DNA of 60,592 nt from Alphaproteobacteria bacterium. Its GTDB lineage: Bacteria > Pseudomonadota > Alphaproteobacteria > Micropepsales > Micropepsaceae. The notes under the pieces are model-generated. The model was not told the DNA's origin and ran no database searches. It was given only the letters and a program-made list of their open reading frames with translations. The stretch is from the NCBI GenBank assembly GCA_028871345.1, contig JAGWNK010000023.1, forward strand, positions 1 to 60,592, given 5' to 3'. Both the position numbers and the translations under genes were made by a program. Below are positions 54,347 through 60,592 of the stretch, one piece after another; the first letter of the stretch is position 1; each line of letters starts with the position of its first letter.

Positions 54347-55411
54347 ATGGCGGAGAGAGACCGCAAGACCGGAACGAGTACCGCCGGGAGGCCGACCTCC
54401 TTCGACATCGCCAGCCGGGCGGGCGTCTCGCAGCCCACGGTATCCCGGGCCTTGCGCGGCGATCCGACCATCAGCGCCATCACCAGGCGCCGTGTCGAGG
54501 TGATCGCCGAAGAGCTCGGCTACAAGGTCGACAAAAATGCCTCGAATCTTCGCGGCCAGCATTCGCGCACGGTAGCGATCCTGTTTTTCGAGGATCACAG
54601 TTCGGCGGTTTCGCTCATCAACCCCTTCTTCCTGTCGATGCTGGGCTCGATTGCGGAAACCTCGGCGGTGCGCGGTTACGACCTGCTGATCTCGCTTCAA
54701 CACATGTCGCACAATTGGCGCACGGACTACGAGGACTGCCGCCGGGCGGACGGCATCATCTTGCTCGGCTATGACGACTTTCTGGCGTACCGCACGCAGC
54801 TCCAGCAGCTGGCCGAGCTAGGCACCAAGTTCGTGCACTACGGCGCTGCGTTGGATGGCCACCCGGGGCCGGCCGTCGGATGCGACGACCGCCAGAGCGG
54901 CTTCGAGGCAACGCGCCATCTGATATCGCTGGGGCGGACCAACATCGCCTTTCTCGGCCATGCGTCGGCCCGCTATCCCGAGTTCCAGGGACGCCATCAG
55001 GGATACCTCAAGGCTCTCGACGCTGCGGGACTGGAGCTTCAGCGGGATCTGCAGGCAGACGCGATCAGCTCCATCCCCTCAGGCCAGGCGGCCGCCCGCA
55101 AACTGATGGCTGGCGGCAGGCCGTTCGACGCGATCTTTGCCGCCAGCGACCTGATCGCCATCGGCGCACTCGGGGTGCTGAGAGACGCCGGCATCGACGT
55201 GCCGGGAGAAGTCTCGGTGGTGGGCTTCGACGATATCCCGGCGGCCTGCATGGTGACGCCGCCGCTTACCACCATGCAGCAGGACACGCGCCTGGCGGGC
55301 GAGGTGCTCGTCAACACGCTGATGAAGCTGATGCGCGGCGAGGATGCCGAAGACACCGTGTTGCCGACAAAGCTGGTGATCCGCGAATCCTGCGGTGCGG
55401 TCAAGCGTTGA
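54347..55411 (+). CDS. LacI-family transcriptional regulator
   Basis: A 354-residue repressor: N-terminal helix-turn-helix and hinge (about 18-70: TSFDIASRAGVSQPTVSRAL and RVEVIAEELGYKVD), then a periplasmic-binding-like effector domain with GVAF-equivalent FLGHASARYPEFQGRHQGY, FDAIFAASDLIAIGAL and VVGFDDIPAACMVTPPLTT. Its own gene follows the receptor and its likely targets are the two operator candidates upstream. The effector is probably an oligosaccharide or sugar phosphate of the pathway. ATG 54347 gives the usual short N-terminus; the upstream extension is unlikely. Confidence 0.93.
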   Translation: MAERDRKTGTSTAGRPTSFDIASRAGVSQPTVSRALRGDPTISAITRRRVEVIAEELGYKVDKNASNLRGQHSRTVAILFFEDHSSAVSLINPFFLSMLGSIAETSAVRGYDLLISLQHMSHNWRTDYEDCRRADGIILLGYDDFLAYRTQLQQLAELGTKFVHYGAALDGHPGPAVGCDDRQSGFEATRHLISLGRTNIAFLGHASARYPEFQGRHQGYLKALDAAGLELQRDLQADAISSIPSGQAAARKLMAGGRPFDAIFAASDLIAIGALGVLRDAGIDVPGEVSVVGFDDIPAACMVTPPLTTMQQDTRLAGEVLVNTLMKLMRGEDAEDTVLPTKLVIRESCGAVKR

Positions 55412-55432
55412 AGGACGAGCCCGCCGGCAACG

Positions 55433-55587
55433 GCGGAGTGGCGCTCGCCATCGCTGCAAAGGACGAGAAGACGGCGCGATGGTACGAGCGCTTCGGCGCA
55501 ATGACGTTGCTCGATGATCCACTCAAGCTGATCTTGCCGCTTGCCACCATCGCCACCGCGATCGGGCGCGCGACAACCGGGCGATGA
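55433..55587 (+). pseudogene. C-terminal remnant of a GNAT toxin gene
   Basis: Reading frame for roughly the last 50 residues of the GNAT protein encoded at 56254 (DEKTARWYERFGAMTLLDDP versus DEKAARWYERFGAMPLLDDP). The match continues past the stop codon into the following CAGCGGCGCAGGTCCGCGAT. No start codon or N-terminal half is present, and it directly follows lacI. It is the left part of a partial copy of the toxin-antitoxin unit downstream. Confidence 0.85.
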
Positions 55588-55860
55588 CATTCAGCGGCGC
55601 AGGTCCGCGATGCTGGGCCAACGGCATCGAAAAGTCGTACGGCGGAATTGGGCGAACAGAGAGTGCAGCGCCAGCGACGCCGAAATTCGTCCTCAGCGGT
55701 GGCCTCCTTCCACGGATTCAGAATCCCGTATCGGAAGTTCGCATATCGGAAGTTCGCACGACATTTTCGGCGCTTGACCGCGCGCCTGAAATCTTTCTAA
55801 CTATCTGATATTATTTATAAAAACACTGGGGGCTGCAACAGTTCGAACAACCGATATTGC
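55433..55860. repeat. Internally deleted copy A of the TA unit
   Basis: Two blocks joined near 55613: 55433-55613 matches 56632-56809 (GNAT 3' end plus flank), and 55614-55860 matches 58236-58470 (gene-free block reading into a tRNA-like T-arm). In between, about 1.4 kb present in the intact copy (the 460-residue gene) is missing. Similarity is roughly 80-90% by eye. The end, GGGGGCTGCAACAGTTCGAAC, contains a degenerate GTTCGAAC. Confidence 0.8.
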
Positions 55861-55921
55861 TTTTTGCCTGTTCTTCCTGGTTTTCCGGCCAGGACTCCGG
55901 GATTGCCCCTGTTTGCCGAAC

Positions 55922-55950
55922 TTGACATGTACGGACAGCGTCCGTACAAC
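55922..55950 (+). promoter_or_regulatory. Promoter with perfect operator dyad for the TA pair
   Basis: A -35 box TTGACA (55922-55927), a perfect dyad TGTACGGAC-AGC-GTCCGTACA (55928-55948) exactly filling the spacer, and TACAAC as -10 (55945-55950) overlapping its end. A protein bound to the dyad must compete with RNA polymerase, which fits autorepression by the DUF1778 antitoxin or the complex. AGGAGG and the antitoxin ATG follow. Confidence 0.75.
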
Positions 55951-55975
55951 GTGGTGCGGGTAGCAGGAGGCTGAC

Positions 55976-56254
55976 ATGGCATCGGATGCCGTCGCTCGCG
56001 ATGACCGGATCGAAATCCGGGCCACAAAGGAAGAGAAGCGTGTCCTGGTTGCGGCGGCCGCCCAGGAACGGCTTGACCTGACAGGATTCATCATGCGCCG
56101 CGTATTGCCGGCAGCTCGGGAGTTGGTCGATCGAAGTGAGCGGATTGTCCTGTCGGAGCGGGATACGACGCGCGTGCTTGATCTGCTCGAGAATCCTCCG
56201 AAGCCGACGCGCGCCTTGTTGGATGCGGCCAAGCGCCGTAGCGCACGCAGGTGA
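55976..56254 (+). CDS. DUF1778 ribbon-helix-helix antitoxin (TacA-like)
   Basis: A 92-residue antitoxin: N-terminal ribbon-helix-helix (DRIEIRATKEEKRVLVAAAA, then LDLTGFIMRRV) for DNA binding, and a C-terminal helical tail (SERDTTRVLDLLENPPKPTRAL) that in TacA wraps around and blocks the GNAT toxin. It overlaps the toxin start by one base, or four if the GTG is used. Control is likely through the promoter dyad just upstream. AGGAGG precedes the ATG. Confidence 0.93.
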   Translation: MASDAVARDDRIEIRATKEEKRVLVAAAAQERLDLTGFIMRRVLPAARELVDRSERIVLSERDTTRVLDLLENPPKPTRALLDAAKRRSARR

Positions 56255-56784
56255 TGACCGCTCTCGATTGGCGCGAGGAGCCGATCGCCAAACATCACGA
56301 TCGCAAGAACTTCGATTGCGGAGTGGCCGCCCTCAATGAGTATCTTGATCGCTTTGCCAGGCAGAATCACGAATCGGGTGGCGCAAAGACTTTTGTTGCA
56401 GTACCTCCCGACAAACCGTCCTGCGTTCTAGGCTTCTATTCGATCAGCCCCGGCTCGATTGAATTCACGCGCTTGCCTGCCAAGGTCACGAAAAAACTTG
56501 GCCGATATGAAGTGCCCGTATTCCGCCTCGCCAGGCTTGCCGTAAGCCTTCCTTGCCAGGGCCAGGGATTGGGAGCCGATTTGCTGCTTGCGGCCGGCGA
56601 ACGGGCGCTCGCGGTAGCAACGGAAGTGGGCGGTGTGGCGCTTGCCATCGATGCAAAGGACGAGAAGGCGGCAAGATGGTACGAACGCTTCGGCGCAATG
56701 CCGTTGCTCGATGATCCGCTCAAGCTGGTTTTGCCTCTTGCTACCATCGCCGCCGCGACCGGGCGCGGGACAACCGGGCGGTGA
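56254..56784 (+). CDS. GNAT acetyltransferase toxin (TacT-like)
   Basis: A 176-residue GNAT-fold toxin. Members acetylate the aminoacyl group of charged tRNAs and halt translation. Visible features are FDCGVAALNEYL near the start, the acetyl-CoA pyrophosphate loop CQGQGLGADLL (101-111) and the conserved Tyr in RWYERFGA (Y143). Length is normal and the gene seems intact. It is translationally coupled to the DUF1778 antitoxin and ends two bases before a convergent gene. A truncated second copy of its 3' end lies at 55433. Confidence 0.93.
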   Translation: MTALDWREEPIAKHHDRKNFDCGVAALNEYLDRFARQNHESGGAKTFVAVPPDKPSCVLGFYSISPGSIEFTRLPAKVTKKLGRYEVPVFRLARLAVSLPCQGQGLGADLLLAAGERALAVATEVGGVALAIDAKDEKAARWYERFGAMPLLDDPLKLVLPLATIAAATGRGTTGR

Positions 56785-56786
56785 CA

Positions 56787-58169
56787 TCAGCGGCGCAGGT
56801 CCGCGATGCAGAGTTCGTCCCACATCCAACGCAGATCGTAACCGGCAGAGACGTCTTTGGCCGCGCCGTTTTCGAGTACCTTGAGCCAGTCCACCAGCTT
56901 GCGGCGGCCTGCAGCCGTCTTTGCCGCGCGGCGCGGCGAGACGTTGCCCAGCATCGGCACGGGCTCATCCAGCAAATTGCGGTAGTGCTGCTCCAGGAAT
57001 GTATGGAGGACGGCGCGTTCCTCCTCGGGAGCAAGAGGCGACAAAACCTCCTTCGCTGTCGTTGCCGGACGGGAGGCCATCATTTCGGCCACCGTCTTGG
57101 AATCCACGGTGGCTGGCCCGACGAGACCGGCAAGCACCGGCTCGATCAGCGCCCGGCCTCGTTTCGAGCGCTCCGGCGAGTTGGCTTCGAATGTCATGGT
57201 CCGGCCTTTCAACTCCAGCGTTCCGAGCACGGTGGAGCCGTCATCGAGGGTCGTCGTGATCGTTTGCCCGGCTTTGGGAGACTTTCTGCCAGCCCGTTTC
57301 TTTACGCCGATCCAGTTCCAGAACGTTTCGCCTTCGACGCGAAGTGAAGGGATTCTCGCAAGCGCAAGCCTGATCGCCGGCGGGTCCGCGCCTGGCGTCA
57401 GAGGGTAAGTCGCGGTCGTCCACACAATCTCGTCACCGTCGCTGTTGCGTAGTTCCGGCAATTTGGGATTGAGAGCCCGCTCGAGGACATCGTTTAGCCA
57501 GACGTTTGTGAACAAGAAACCGGCGTGGTGCAGAACTTCTGTGTCGAGCGCGAACTGGTCGATCCTCCCCACGACGGCCTTGTCCTCGACGTGTTTGCGG
57601 ATTTCGGAACGCATTTCCTTTTTGAGTTCGGCAAAGCCGTCAAGTACGGCCTCGCAGAGATCGTGGCCAAACGGCAAAGCGCCGCCGGACATTTCCACCC
57701 TTTCTCCACACGGCACGATGCGCACGGCGATCCGGTCCCATTGCTTGAGCGAATGCGTTCCCGATTTCTCGCTTATGCGCACGGGATCGCCGCCGCGCAC
57801 TAGATCGCGTGCCAGAAAGCCTTCATCCCGGACAATGTCGCTGATCTCGTAGAGGCTCATCACCGATACGCGAAGCGCCGCCATGTAGCGCTTATTCGGT
57901 ACACTTTCGTTCCAGCCGCGTCGCTTGAGGTAGTCATCGACGATATTGCGACCATCCTCAAACTCATACGCAAGGAAGTCCTCGAAGGCGCAACCCCAAA
58001 GCACGCCGACGGAATCTTCGCCGATGATGGCGGGTAAATCCTCGACAGTGATGCCGGCGTCGGCACAGGCCCCGCCGACATGCAGCGCCAGAAGTTCGTT
58101 GAACGGCTCACGCCATTCATCGCGCTGCAGCCATTTCATCAGTCCGGAAAGTGAATGCGCGCTTGCCAT
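56787..58169 (-). CDS. Protein of unknown function in the TA unit
   Basis: A 460-residue cytoplasmic protein with no signal peptide or membrane helix. It is acidic N-terminally; residues about 350-460 contain LEQHYRNLLDEPVPMLGN then SPRRAAKTAAGRRKLVDWLK, resembling the short tail found in several SEC-C/plasmid-borne proteins (P-x-L-G-x-x-S-P-R-x-A-x3-x-G-R-x-K). No catalytic motif was recognised. It converges on the GNAT gene with two bases between the stops and is the segment missing from copy A. Possible roles include cargo of a mobile element or a third component; both are guesses. Confidence 0.7.
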   Translation of the reverse strand: MASAHSLSGLMKWLQRDEWREPFNELLALHVGGACADAGITVEDLPAIIGEDSVGVLWGCAFEDFLAYEFEDGRNIVDDYLKRRGWNESVPNKRYMAALRVSVMSLYEISDIVRDEGFLARDLVRGGDPVRISEKSGTHSLKQWDRIAVRIVPCGERVEMSGGALPFGHDLCEAVLDGFAELKKEMRSEIRKHVEDKAVVGRIDQFALDTEVLHHAGFLFTNVWLNDVLERALNPKLPELRNSDGDEIVWTTATYPLTPGADPPAIRLALARIPSLRVEGETFWNWIGVKKRAGRKSPKAGQTITTTLDDGSTVLGTLELKGRTMTFEANSPERSKRGRALIEPVLAGLVGPATVDSKTVAEMMASRPATTAKEVLSPLAPEEERAVLHTFLEQHYRNLLDEPVPMLGNVSPRRAAKTAAGRRKLVDWLKVLENGAAKDVSAGYDLRWMWDELCIADLRR

Positions 58170-58235
58170 GCTTCAGGCTTGCCCTGAATTCTGCGCCAAT
58201 CAAGCATCGCACCGCGCAGAAGATGTGTACCGGTG

Positions 58236-58450
58236 GAATCGACAGCAGCAAAAAGTCGTACTGCCGAAAGCGGCGAACAGAGAGTGCAACGCCAGCAACG
58301 CCGAAATTCGTCCTCAGTGGTGGCCTCCTTCCACGGATTCAGAATCCCGTATCGGAAGTTCGCATACCGGAGGTTCGCACGACATTTCCGGGGTTTGGCG
58401 GAGCGCTCAAAATCACACTAAGCTATTATTTTTGTTGAATAAAACATTGG
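58236..58450. repeat. Right-hand repeat of the TA unit (copy B)
   Basis: Matches 55614-55835, including CGAACAGAGAGTGCA and TTCCACGGATTCAGAATCC. There are also short tandem copies of CGGAAGTTCGCA within each. No reading frame. It leads directly into the tRNA-like terminus at 58448. Confidence 0.8.
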
Positions 58451-58474
58451 CGGAGCCGGAGGGATTCGAACCCC
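58448..58474 (-). other. tRNA/tmRNA-like 3' terminus (attachment-site remnant)
   Basis: On the minus strand this reads GGGGTTCGAATCCC then TCCGGCTCCGCCA: a T-arm with canonical TTCGAAT loop, a 3' acceptor strand and CCA. The matching 5' acceptor strand (GGAGCCG) and anticodon arm are not found within 150 bases on either side, so it is not a full tRNA gene. Such 3' ends are classic integrase attachment sites. Confidence 0.55.
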
Positions 58475-58651
58475 TGAGATTTCCTAGGTGATACAGGCAC
58501 TTACAGTCATGTGATTTTCACTACCCGCTAGCCTACCCACCACCGCAGAACAGTGCGAGACGACGCTAAATCACGAAGCGAAGTATAGCACCCGCGCACG
58601 GCGTTTCCATCTTTGAGATCGAGTTTTGGCTCCGCCGTTGCTTACAAGCGA

Positions 58652-58915
58652 TCAGCTTGGCACGCCTGTCTTGGGCGCTCTAGGCTTTAGGATAGCAAGC
58701 AACGAATCCACGACGATCAACCGCCGGCGCCCGACGGTGACGGACGCTAGGACGCCTTCGTCGATCAGCATGTAGAGCTTGGTTCGTCCGAGACCCGTCG
58801 CCGCGCAAGCCTCGGCGACGGTGCAGCTGATCCGCTCGCGAAACGGAACGGTAGGGTCGGCGCAAAGTTTCTCCAAGCGACATTCCTTGCGTGCTACCAC
58901 ATCAAAATCGGCCAC
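58652..58915 (-). CDS. Excisionase-like helix-turn-helix protein
   Basis: An 87-residue protein with a MerR/excisionase-type domain: CTVAEACAATGLGRTKLYML as the helix-turn-helix and VTVGRRRLIVVDSLLAIL as the wing. Excisionases (Xis/AlpA) direct excision of integrated elements. The only available start is GTG at 58915, since a stop lies four codons upstream. Its position beside the tRNA-like terminus suggests a remnant of an integrative element; no integrase gene remains in view. Confidence 0.75.
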   Translation of the reverse strand: MADFDVVARKECRLEKLCADPTVPFRERISCTVAEACAATGLGRTKLYMLIDEGVLASVTVGRRRLIVVDSLLAILKPRAPKTGVPS

Positions 58916-59490
58916 CGATGTTCGTCATTCCAGCGGGTCAGAATTGAAAGGAAACATAAGCTACCCTGAGCAATGTCCGGCCGTCGGCGGCGCGGCGCTC
59001 ATTGCGATGACGCCTTTGCGCCGCTGTTCTTCTATCAGTGACAGGAGCTTGTTGCGCACGCCACGGTCCTCGAACGACACCGTGGAAGTTCTCTAATTTC
59101 TGGACGATGCAGCAGCCAGCAATTTGCGAAAGTGTCTGGGAATATCGCGTTAGCGACGCAAATGGAGGAGCCGCTGGTCGTTACCTCAGCAGCTCCCCAA
59201 CGCATATAGGGATTCCCGAACCAAGCCGCCAAGGAGGCCTAGCCGAGTTTATCCCCATAGAAACGGCTATAACTAGCGAATCCTCAGCTCTGCTAGTCAA
59301 GATTTGTGGTGTGACAGCCATGAGCGCATTGCAGGCAATGTCATCAATTGCACCACACAACCGCGTGCATCAACTAAAACTCGCGCGGAGGTGAGGATGT
59401 CGTCTGGCTTGCCGTTTTAAGTAGCAGCGACGGTGCTGGCCAAAGTTCAGCCCATTGTCGACGCGTTTTTCGCCAAAAACGCTTTGCGCC
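58916..59490. other. Gene-free stretch, probably decayed element DNA
   Basis: About 575 bases with lower coding appearance. Short frames exist on both strands but none has a ribosome-binding site plus a recognisable protein. The DNA is less GC-rich from about 59090 to 59400 than its neighbours. The promoter of the luxR gene should be at the right-hand end. Confidence 0.45.
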
Positions 59491-60234
59491 ATGCACCATG
59501 TGTTCCAAAGGTTTGTCGAGCGGCTGAACGACAGCCGCGAACCCGAAGCCTTCCAAGTGGCGATGGCGGAAGCCGCCAGCGCGTTTGAGCTTCCCTGCTT
59601 CGCTTATCTGCGCATGCCACGCGACAATCGCGCGCTCGCCGCGTTGATATCGACGTATCCTGTCGGTTGGACCGATCACTATCTCAATGTCCATTACGAA
59701 CGGCTCGATCCTGTCATCCGCGTGGCCCATCAACGGACAGAACCCTTTGAATGGGGTTTGGGGGCGGACGACTTCGACCTCTCCAAACAACAACAGACCT
59801 TCTTCGACGAAGCGGCGGAGTTCGGAATCCGCTGCGGCTTCACGATTCCAATCAAGGATGCTCGGGGACCTGTGGCGGCCGTCACCTTTGCCAGCGACGT
59901 ACGCCGTCCCGAATTTCAACGATCTATCCAGGCCAACGCACGCGTTCTGCAACTGATGGCAATCTCGCTGCACGCTCACGCCCGTCGCAAGCTCTATACA
60001 GACATCGACATTAAAGGGGTGCATCTGACAGCGCGCGAACGGGAATGTATGCATTGGGCGGCACAGGGCAAGTCCCGCTGGGAAACCGGTCAGATCTTGA
60101 AGGTCAGTGCCTGGACCGTGAAATTTCATCTCGACAATGCCAAGGCAAAACTTGGCGTCCGCACCGTTACCCAAGCAATCGCGCGCCTCGAACGCGCGCA
60201 ACGTTATATGCCGCTGGAGGTTTCCCGTCGCTAA
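59491..60234 (+). CDS. LuxR-family quorum-sensing regulator with AHL-binding domain
   Basis: A 247-residue regulator: autoinducer-binding domain (about 15-165) with the conserved acyl-homoserine-lactone pocket residues W60, Y64, D73, P74 and W88 in place, and a C-terminal LuxR helix-turn-helix (LTARERECMHWAAQGKSRWE, then KFHLDNAKAKLGV). All key pocket residues are present, so it should bind an AHL. ATG 59491 gives the usual start; the frame opens twelve codons earlier. The adjacent luxI is broken, so the receptor may now act as a solo or eavesdropper. Confidence 0.93.
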   Translation: MHHVFQRFVERLNDSREPEAFQVAMAEAASAFELPCFAYLRMPRDNRALAALISTYPVGWTDHYLNVHYERLDPVIRVAHQRTEPFEWGLGADDFDLSKQQQTFFDEAAEFGIRCGFTIPIKDARGPVAAVTFASDVRRPEFQRSIQANARVLQLMAISLHAHARRKLYTDIDIKGVHLTARERECMHWAAQGKSRWETGQILKVSAWTVKFHLDNAKAKLGVRTVTQAIARLERAQRYMPLEVSRR

Positions 60235-60252
60235 CCTCCCCAGTTGGGCAGG
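60235..60252 (+). promoter_or_regulatory. lux-box-like dyad upstream of luxI
   Basis: CCTCCCCA-GT-TGGGCAGG is an 18-base dyad with 7 of 8 paired positions, directly after the luxR stop and 57 bases before the luxI ATG. Position and size fit a LuxR binding site controlling luxI. Confidence 0.55.
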
Positions 60253-60308
60253 CTCCCATTAAAATAAGACTCCGCTTTCATGTTGGGCGACATCGCGTGG
60301 AGCCCATC

Positions 60309-60491
60309 ATGATCCAATTGATCACACCCGGCCGTTACGGCGAATTTGTCAACGCCCTCTCCGATATGCACCGCATGCGCTACCGCGTCTTCAAGGAGCG
60401 TCTGGGGTGGGACGTCGAAACCGCCGGCGACATGGAAGTTGATGAGTCGTCTGTGAAGAACGCGGAACGCGTTGACACGGCGAGATTTTGA
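60309..60491 (+). pseudogene. Truncated acyl-homoserine-lactone synthase (luxI-like)
   Basis: Residues 1-46 match LuxI N-termini: MHRMRYRVFKERLGWDVE then GDMEVDE, including the conserved Arg, Phe and Trp of the SAM-binding half. After DE at 60446 the family sequence stops abruptly (expected F-D) and a foreign frame adds about 14 residues before a stop. LuxI proteins are about 200 residues, so this copy cannot make signal unless the rest is elsewhere. The break looks like an insertion or rearrangement junction. Confidence 0.75.
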
Positions 60492-60592
60492 GAACGTCGG
60501 CGAGTATTCGATTTTGCAGGGAAAGGCGTGTTTGAGAGTTGGAAGCCTGCGATTTCGAGGATGATTTTCCCGATTCCGCCGGGCCTCGATCC
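60447..60592. other. Sequence interrupting luxI, window end
   Basis: 146 bases unrelated to luxI starting at the break. They could be the end of an insertion sequence or a recombined flank; no transposase frame or terminal repeat is identifiable in so short a piece. Confidence 0.4.

Noticed and set aside
50938..54483. 1181-codon minus-strand frame
   Set aside because: Antisense to the large TonB receptor and lacI start; no domains, Arg/Val/Ala/His-rich shadow.
58400..58570. Complete tRNA or permuted tmRNA gene at the T-arm
   Set aside because: Only the T-arm, 3' acceptor strand and CCA are present. No 5' strand GGAGCCG, anticodon arm, or tmRNA tag codons were found on either side.
59038..59394. 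118-codon plus-strand frame upstream of luxR
   Set aside because: No ribosome-binding site or recognisable protein, and composition looks like decayed DNA.

Overview
The window is about 60.6 kb of GC-rich DNA from an alphaproteobacterium. Evidence for this is the standalone ProC/PruA pair, a bifunctional GlnD, the short alphaproteobacterial curli accessory CsgH, MarR-OmpR-EnvZ operons, and large Caulobacter-style TonB-dependent receptors next to an MFS sugar carrier and a LacI regulator. A soil or plant-associated Micropepsales/Rhizomicrobium- or Caulobacterales-like organism would fit, but the genus is inference. Coding density is high through 1-55.4 kb. Long reading frames opposite real genes are common and are artefacts of high GC.

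Layout. 0-5 kb: prs, then a tight minus-strand operon lgt-midA-pgeF-DUF4336, with ubiK divergent. 5-15 kb: YbjN protein, proC and pruA (convergent, overlapping), a MarR/response regulator/histidine kinase operon divergent from ilvE, and a translationally coupled uvrC-pgsA-moaD-moaE operon. 15-25.5 kb: a lipoprotein hydrolase, an S9 peptidase, an uncharacterised two-gene cassette (PLP enzyme plus ATP-grasp ligase), a lipoprotein, and a DUF47-Pit-Nudix operon. 25.5-31.3 kb: folB with a pteridine-reductase-like SDR, trpS, glnD and cutA, separated by palindromic dispersed repeats.

31-44 kb is an envelope and secretion region: a divergent curli-subunit locus (curlin repeat protein plus CsgH on one side, a second curlin-like protein on the other), two cold-shock genes, a Cu/Zn-SOD-like protein that lacks several metal ligands, tdk, three tandem small exported proteins sharing a W-V-C-D-x-D-G-D-x-C-H-W motif, a His/Asp-rich lipoprotein, a MipA/OmpV protein and a TonB receptor preceded by an AT-rich dyad. 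44-55.4 kb is an oligosaccharide-utilisation locus: Tat-exported beta-helix protein, GH65 phosphorylase and MFS carrier on the minus strand, a large TonB receptor and LacI regulator on the plus strand. The divergent control region contains two copies of one operator-like sequence.

55.4-60.6 kb is accessory DNA. A DUF1778/GNAT toxin-antitoxin pair has a perfect dyad set between its -35 and -10 boxes. Next to it is a convergent 460-residue gene of unknown function. The unit ends in a repeat that runs into a tRNA/tmRNA-like 3' terminus. An internally deleted second copy of the same unit lies directly upstream. Beyond are an excisionase-like HTH gene, a LuxR-type AHL receptor, a lux-box-like dyad and a luxI gene broken after about 46 codons close to the window end.
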